Assembly: GCA_013695405.1 (NCBI GenBank)
Contig: JACDAO010000657.1
Coordinates: 1-5,106, forward strand
Source of the DNA: Acidobacteriota bacterium
Lineage (GTDB): Bacteria; Acidobacteriota; Vicinamibacteria; Vicinamibacterales; Vicinamibacteraceae
DNA length: 5,106 nucleotides
Reading direction: 5' to 3'
Below, piece after piece: positions 1-5,106 of the stretch; position 1 is the stretch's first letter; every line of letters starts with the position of its first letter. The position numbers and the translations under genes are program-made. The notes beneath the pieces are model-generated. The model saw nothing but the letters and a program-made list of their open reading frames with translations, searched no databases and was not told the origin of the DNA.

Positions 1-1631
<1,631 letters not shown>

Positions 1632-1641
1632 CGTCGGCCCG

Positions 1642-1647
1642 TATAAT
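1642..1647 (+). promoter_or_regulatory. Perfect -10 hexamer TATAAT upstream of kdsA; possible leaderless promoter
   Basis: An exact TATAAT lies in the 22-base gap between the pyrG stop and the kdsA GTG, an AT-rich island in very GC-rich sequence. Six bases separate it from the G of the GTG at 1654, so a sigma-70-type transcript would start at or within about a base of the start codon. No Shine-Dalgarno sequence is placed to serve that GTG, which agrees with leaderless translation. No TTGACA-like -35 is visible 16-18 bases upstream, and there is no TGn extension, so the call rests on the hexamer and its spacing alone. It would let kdsA and the genes after it be transcribed independently of pyrG. 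Confidence 0.6.
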
Positions 1648-1653
1648 GCCGGG

Positions 1654-2469
1654 GTGCATCCGGTACAGGTGGGACCGGTGACGTATGGCACCGGTCACCT
1701 CGTGCTGATTGCCGGCCCGTGCGTCATCGAAAGCGAGGCGCACGCGCTCGACCTCGGCCACGCCGTGGCCGGCATGGCACGTGCCGCCGATGTCCCGTAC
1801 ATCTTCAAGGCGTCCTTCGACAAGGCCAATCGCACCTCGCTCGACGCCTTCCGTGGGCCCGGTCTCGAGTCCGGTCTGCGCACACTCGATCGCGTCAGGC
1901 GCGAGGTCGGCGTGCCGGTGCTGACCGACGTCCACGAACCCGCGCAGGTCGCGGTCGTCGCCGAAGTGGTCGACGTGCTGCAGATTCCGGCGTTCTTGTG
2001 TCGCCAGACGGACCTGTTGGTCGCCGCGGCCAGAACCGGCCGGGTCGTCAACATCAAGAAAGGGCAGTTCCTCTCCCCCGCGGACATGCGCCATCCGCTC
2101 GAAAAGGTGCGCGCCTCCGGTAACGCACAGGTGCTCCTGACCGAGCGCGGCACGACCTTCGGCTACCAGAACCTGGTCGTCGACATGCGCAGCTTCCCGC
2201 AGTTGCGGCAACTCGGCGCGCCGGTGATCTACGACGTCACCCACAGCCTGCAACTGCCGGGCGCCGGTGACGGCCGCACCAGCGGCCAGGCCGGCTTGAT
2301 CGCGACGATGGCGGCCGCGGGCGTCGCCGCCGGCGTCGACGGCGTGTTCCTCGAAGTGCACGAGGCGCCCGAGCGGGCACGCAGCGATGCCGACAACGCG
2401 CTGCGTCTCGACTTGCTGCCGGCGCTGCTGGCGCGGCTGCAGCGCATCCACGCGGCGGTGTCCGACTGA
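1654..2469 (+). CDS. kdsA: 3-deoxy-8-phosphooctulonate synthase (Kdo-8-P synthase), metal-dependent class
   Basis: KdsA condenses phosphoenolpyruvate with D-arabinose-5-phosphate to give Kdo-8-phosphate, the committed sugar-building step for the LPS inner core; it is a cytosolic TIM-barrel enzyme. From the GTG at 1654 the protein is 271 residues, near the usual 265-285. Visible motifs are AGPCVIES (20-27), FKASFDKANRTS (51-62), DVHEP (92-96), RQTD (117-120), NIKKGQF (133-139), ERGTTFGY (164-171), DVTHSLQLPG (194-203) and SDADNAL (244-250). Cys23, His197, Glu234 and Asp245 align with the metal ligands of the Aquifex enzyme; metal-independent types such as E. coli have Asn at the Cys23 position. 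The active-site loop (204-214) reads SGQAG where relatives usually have GG-x-Arg. Start choice: in-frame GTGs also occur at 1669 and 1678, but 1654 sits at the right distance from a TATAAT and no RBS favours the others. The true start could be any of the three. Confidence 0.96.
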   Translation: MHPVQVGPVTYGTGHLVLIAGPCVIESEAHALDLGHAVAGMARAADVPYIFKASFDKANRTSLDAFRGPGLESGLRTLDRVRREVGVPVLTDVHEPAQVAVVAEVVDVLQIPAFLCRQTDLLVAAARTGRVVNIKKGQFLSPADMRHPLEKVRASGNAQVLLTERGTTFGYQNLVVDMRSFPQLRQLGAPVIYDVTHSLQLPGAGDGRTSGQAGLIATMAAAGVAAGVDGVFLEVHEAPERARSDADNALRLDLLPALLARLQRIHAAVSD

Positions 2470-2477
2470 CCGGCCCT

Positions 2478-3467
2478 GTGCTCGCTCCCGACGCGCCTCA
2501 CGTCCGGTCGGCAGCGCTCGACCTCGCCGCCCGCGTGCTGCGGATCGAGGCGGCAGCGGTCGAGGCGCTGATTGGGCGGCTCGACCATCGCTTCGAACAG
2601 GCGGTGGCGCTGCTGGCGGCCTGCCGCGGTCGCGTCGTGGTCACCGGTCTCGGCAAGTCCGGCCTGATCTGCCGCAAGATCGCGGCGACCTTGTCGAGCA
2701 CCGGCACACCTGCCTTCTTCCTGCACCCGGCCGAGGCGCTGCACGGCGACCTCGGGGTGGTCACTGTCGACGACGTCATCCTGGCGGTGTCGCACGGCGG
2801 TGAGACCCCGGAAGTCGTGCGGCTGGTCGAGACGATCCGGCGTCTCGGCCCGCCGTTGATTGCGATGACCGGCACGCCCGGCTCGACGATGGCACGGCTG
2901 GCCGACGTCCACCTCGATTGTGGCGTCGACGAGGAAGCGTGCCCGCTCAACCTGGCACCGACGGCCAGCACCACGGCGGCCCTGGCGCTCGGGGACGCGC
3001 TGGCGATGGTGCTGCTGGTGGCCAAGGGGTTTCGACCCGAGGACTTCGCACACCGCCATCCGGGCGGCACGCTGGGCAAGCGGCTGTTGCGCGTGCAGCA
3101 GGTGATGCACGTCGGCACCGGCGTGCCGCGGGTGCCTGCCGAGACGCCGATGCCCGAGGTGATCTACGAGATGAGCCGCAAGGGCCTCGGCATGACCTGC
3201 GTCACTGACGATGCCCACGGGCTGCGCGGCATCATCACCGATGGCGACCTCCGCCGCCTGATGCTGGCCGACGGCGCCGCGATGGCGCGGCGCGCCGGCG
3301 AGGTGATGACGCGGACGCCGACCACCGTGACCGGCGATCTGCTCGCCGCCGCAGCCCTGACGGTGATGCAGACACGCCGCATCACCTCGGTGCCCGTCGT
3401 TGCAGCCGACGGCACGCTCGAAGGCGTGCTGCACATCCACGATCTGTGGCGCGCGGAGCGCGGCTGA
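2478..3467 (+). CDS. kdsD: D-arabinose-5-phosphate isomerase (KpsF/GutQ family, SIS + two CBS domains)
   Basis: KdsD interconverts D-ribulose-5-phosphate and D-arabinose-5-phosphate, supplying KdsA. The 329-residue product matches the E. coli length (328) and architecture: a SIS sugar-isomerase domain (about 35-185) followed by a CBS pair (about 205-325). GLGKSG (57-62), STGTPAFFLHP (74-84), HGDLG (89-93), EEACPLNLAPTASTT (152-166) and HRHPGGTLG (192-200) are all recognisable. Lys60, Glu112, Glu153 and His194 correspond to the residues implicated in catalysis in E. coli KdsD (K59, E111, E152, H193). The CBS half includes MT near 239-240 and ITDGDLRR (253-260). The SIS phosphate-binding motif is SHGGE (105-109) instead of the usual S-x-S-G-E. 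The GTG at 2478 follows the kdsA stop by 8 bases with no clear Shine-Dalgarno, so translation probably depends on reinitiation or coupling from kdsA. KdsD is favoured over the paralogue GutQ by its position between kdsA and kdsC. Confidence 0.95.
   Translation: MLAPDAPHVRSAALDLAARVLRIEAAAVEALIGRLDHRFEQAVALLAACRGRVVVTGLGKSGLICRKIAATLSSTGTPAFFLHPAEALHGDLGVVTVDDVILAVSHGGETPEVVRLVETIRRLGPPLIAMTGTPGSTMARLADVHLDCGVDEEACPLNLAPTASTTAALALGDALAMVLLVAKGFRPEDFAHRHPGGTLGKRLLRVQQVMHVGTGVPRVPAETPMPEVIYEMSRKGLGMTCVTDDAHGLRGIITDGDLRRLMLADGAAMARRAGEVMTRTPTTVTGDLLAAAALTVMQTRRITSVPVVAADGTLEGVLHIHDLWRAERG
3455..3458 (+). promoter_or_regulatory. Shine-Dalgarno-like GGAG for kdsC
   Basis: GGAG lies 8 bases before the ATG at 3467, inside the last codons of kdsD. 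It supports that ATG over an in-frame upstream GTG at 3446, which would add seven residues absent from typical KdsC proteins. It is a short motif in GC-rich coding sequence, so chance occurrence is possible. Confidence 0.45.
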
Positions 3468-4006
3468 TGACCGAAGGAGCGTGGCACGAGCGGGCCCGTC
3501 GCATCCGCGTCATCCTGTTCGACGTGGACGGCGTGCTCACCGACGGCGGCGTCTACATGCACGCCGACGGCTCGGAGTCCAAGCGGTTCGACATCAAGGA
3601 CGGCGCCGGGATCGTGCTCGCCCGCCGCGCCGGGTTGACCGTCGGCCTGATCTCGGCGCGGCAGTCCGCCTCGACCGGCCATCGCGCCAGGCAGCTCGGC
3701 ATGGACCCGGTGCGCCAGGGCGTGCACGACAAGGCCGACGCGCTGGCCGAACTGATGCGCACGCATGACTGGGAGCCGGAGACGATCGCCTACATGGGCG
3801 ACGATGTGGTAGACCTGCCGATACTCCGGCGGGTCGGCCTGTCCGCCTGTCCGGCTGACGCCTCGGCCGACGTCCGATCCGCGGTGCACCTGGTCAGCCC
3901 CTGTGCGGGGGGCCACGGCGCGGCGCGGGCGCTGATTGAAGTCATTCTGCGCGCCCAGCAACGCTGGGACGCACTGGTCGGCGCGCCCGTCCCGGAACGC
4001 CCGTGA
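3467..4006 (+). CDS. kdsC: 3-deoxy-D-manno-octulosonate 8-phosphate phosphatase (HAD superfamily)
   Basis: KdsC hydrolyses Kdo-8-phosphate to Kdo and phosphate, the step between KdsA and the CMP-Kdo synthetase KdsB. It belongs to the small, capless C0 HAD phosphatases that work as tetramers. The 179-residue protein shows all HAD motifs: FDVDGVLTDG (18-27, nucleophile Asp19 and acid/base Asp21), a motif II serine in ISAR (62-65), motif III Lys89 in HDKAD, and motif IV GDDVVDLP (111-118). IKDGAGI (43-49) and the C-terminal AGGHGAAR (147-154) are family hallmarks; the tail is normally GGRGA, so an Arg is replaced by His, and the usual ISGR is ISAR. The start ATG overlaps the kdsD stop by one base (TGATG) and has a GGAG 8 bases upstream, which indicates translational coupling. 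The 3' end overlaps the next gene by four bases. Confidence 0.95.
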   Translation: MTEGAWHERARRIRVILFDVDGVLTDGGVYMHADGSESKRFDIKDGAGIVLARRAGLTVGLISARQSASTGHRARQLGMDPVRQGVHDKADALAELMRTHDWEPETIAYMGDDVVDLPILRRVGLSACPADASADVRSAVHLVSPCAGGHGAARALIEVILRAQQRWDALVGAPVPERP

Positions 4007-5106
4007 TCTCCGAATACCTGCCCCTGCTCTCCGCACTCGTCGCGCTGCTGGTCGGCTTGTCGGCTGGCAAGGCCTGGGAGCGCTACAAACTGCACGAAGG
4101 CCGCTGGATCGACCGCCGCAAGGCGCGCCAGTCGCCGCACTACATCCAGGGGCTCAACTTCCTGGTCGCCAACCAGCTCGACCACGCGATCGAGGAACTG
4201 AGTCAGGCTGCGCGCGTCGACGAGGACGCCGTCGAGATCCACATGATTCTCGGCAACCTGTATCGCGAGAAGGGACAGGTCGGCCGCGCCATCCAGATCC
4301 ACCAGCAGATCCTGCAGAAGCCGCGCCTGAGCAAACTCGAACACACCTACGCGCTGCTCTGCCTCGGACTGGACTTCACCCGCGGCGGCTTCGTCGACCG
4401 CGCCCACGAGGCGTTCGGCGAGGTGCTGCGGCTCGACCCCAGCAACCAGCACGCGCTGCTGCAGTTGCAGAAGCTGTACGAGGACCAGAACCAGTGGTCG
4501 GACGCCTATCGGGTCCGCCGCGAACTGGCGCGCGACGACGAACCCGAGCATCAGAAGCGACGCCACCAGCAGATTCAGGCATTCCTCGAGAACGAGCTCG
4601 GGATGCAGGCGCTGGCCCGCCAGGACCGCAGCGCGGCCCGGCAGCACTTCCAGGCGGCGATCGATCTCGATGCGGACGTGGTTCCGGCCTACCTCAATCT
4701 CGGCGACGTCCGCCGCGATGCCGGCGACATGCCCGGCGCGGTCGAGATCTGGGAGCGTCTGGTCGCCTCGAAGCCGCTGCGCGGCCACCTGGTCGGTGAT
4801 CGGCTGGCCGAAGCGTACGTCGGCGGCGGACGGCCCGACGCCTTCGAACATCTGTTCCGGCGCATTGCCACCAACCACCCGCAGGACTGGCGCGCGCGGC
4901 TGGCACTGTCGAATTTCCACCTCCGCGCCGGGCGGCCGCACGACGCCCTGCAGATGGTGCTCGCGGCGCTGACCATCAATCCGCATGCCCTGCTGGTGCA
5001 CCAGGCGGCGTGGGACAGCCTGCTCGCGCTGCATCTGGATCAGGAGTCGGTGGAGCGCTACGTGACCCACAGCCGCGACGCGGTGTTCTACCGCGATCCG
5101 CACATC
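4003..5106 (+). CDS. lapB: LapB/YciM-like membrane-anchored TPR protein, 3'-truncated
   Basis: The reading frame from the GTG at 4003 stays open to the window end (368 codons, no stop). Residues about 5-22 form one hydrophobic segment, a likely inner-membrane anchor, followed by a basic stretch (RYKLHEGRWIDRRKAR). Tandem TPR-type helical repeats run from about 47 to at least 325. The strongest family signature is YIQGLNFLVANQLDHAIE (47-64) with LGNLYREKGQVGRAIQIHQ (83-101), which closely parallels E. coli LapB (YVAGVNFLLSNQ... LGNLFRSRGEVDRAIRIHQ). E. coli LapB is 389 residues and ends in a rubredoxin-like CxxC zinc module; this window stops just where that module should begin. LapB links FtsH to LpxC and limits LPS synthesis in enterobacteria; transfer of that role here is inference. 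GTGA overlap with the kdsC stop places it in the Kdo operon and suggests coupled translation. A generic TPR protein is the alternative. Confidence 0.83.
   Translation, partial: MISEYLPLLSALVALLVGLSAGKAWERYKLHEGRWIDRRKARQSPHYIQGLNFLVANQLDHAIEELSQAARVDEDAVEIHMILGNLYREKGQVGRAIQIHQQILQKPRLSKLEHTYALLCLGLDFTRGGFVDRAHEAFGEVLRLDPSNQHALLQLQKLYEDQNQWSDAYRVRRELARDDEPEHQKRRHQQIQAFLENELGMQALARQDRSAARQHFQAAIDLDADVVPAYLNLGDVRRDAGDMPGAVEIWERLVASKPLRGHLVGDRLAEAYVGGGRPDAFEHLFRRIATNHPQDWRARLALSNFHLRAGRPHDALQMVLAALTINPHALLVHQAAWDSLLALHLDQESVERYVTHSRDAVFYRDPHI

Noticed and set aside
1637..1654. Short inverted repeat (CCCG...CGGG) flanking TATAAT as a possible terminator or operator
   Set aside because: Only four base pairs, no following T-run, and readily expected by chance in GC-rich sequence.
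2229..3440. Long minus-strand open frame (403 codons) opposite kdsA/kdsD
   Set aside because: It is antisense to well-conserved kdsA and kdsD codons, has a low-complexity Arg/Gly/His/Ala-rich translation with no recognisable domain, and is the expected shadow of GC-rich third positions.
3446..3466. Upstream in-frame GTG start for KdsC
   Set aside because: It would add seven residues and lengthen the overlap with kdsD; the ATG at 3467 has a GGAG 8 bases upstream and gives a normal-length KdsC.
3936..4799. Alternative plus-strand frame (287 codons) overlapping lapB
   Set aside because: Its translation is dominated by Arg, Pro and Ala with no motif, whereas the frame from 4003 encodes a membrane anchor and TPR repeats matching LapB.
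3790..5103. Long minus-strand open frame (437 codons) opposite kdsC/lapB
   Set aside because: It is antisense to a recognisable LapB-like frame with clear TPR motifs; no family motif appears in its own translation. The same reasoning excludes the minus-strand frames at 1531-2451 and 3164-4036.

Overview
The window is a compact, all-plus-strand stretch of high-GC bacterial chromosome (G+C about two thirds by eye). It holds five adjacent genes: a 5'-truncated pyrG, complete kdsA, kdsD and kdsC, and a 3'-truncated TPR gene resembling lapB. There are almost no non-coding bases. pyrG and kdsA are 22 bases apart, kdsA and kdsD 8 bases apart, and the kdsD/kdsC and kdsC/lapB junctions overlap by 1 and 4 bases. 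No RNA genes, mobile elements, CRISPR arrays or terminators were seen.

The biology is Kdo supply for lipopolysaccharide. KdsD makes arabinose-5-phosphate, KdsA condenses it with PEP to Kdo-8-phosphate, and KdsC removes the phosphate. PyrG makes CTP, which KdsB (not in the window) uses to activate Kdo as CMP-Kdo. The last gene looks like the membrane-anchored LapB/YciM adaptor, which in enterobacteria tunes LPS synthesis through FtsH-dependent LpxC turnover. The block therefore couples sugar production, nucleotide supply and probably pathway control, in a Gram-negative (diderm) bacterium.

The gene order pyrG-kdsA-kdsD-kdsC matches what I recall from deltaproteobacterial-type lineages and Acidobacteriota. 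The base composition, GTG starts and PyrG and KdsA sequence flavour make an acidobacterial (Vicinamibacteria-like) source my best guess, but this is an inference without any search.

The most interesting non-coding signal is a perfect TATAAT hexamer in the short pyrG-kdsA gap. It is spaced so that transcription would begin at or next to the kdsA GTG, suggesting an internal promoter giving a leaderless kdsA mRNA. Protein-level oddities are a changed SIS-motif residue in KdsD, a variant loop after the PyrG glutaminase cysteine, and a LapB-like gene fused translationally to the Kdo operon. Overall this is a housekeeping region. I see no evidence for an undescribed defence or mobile system.
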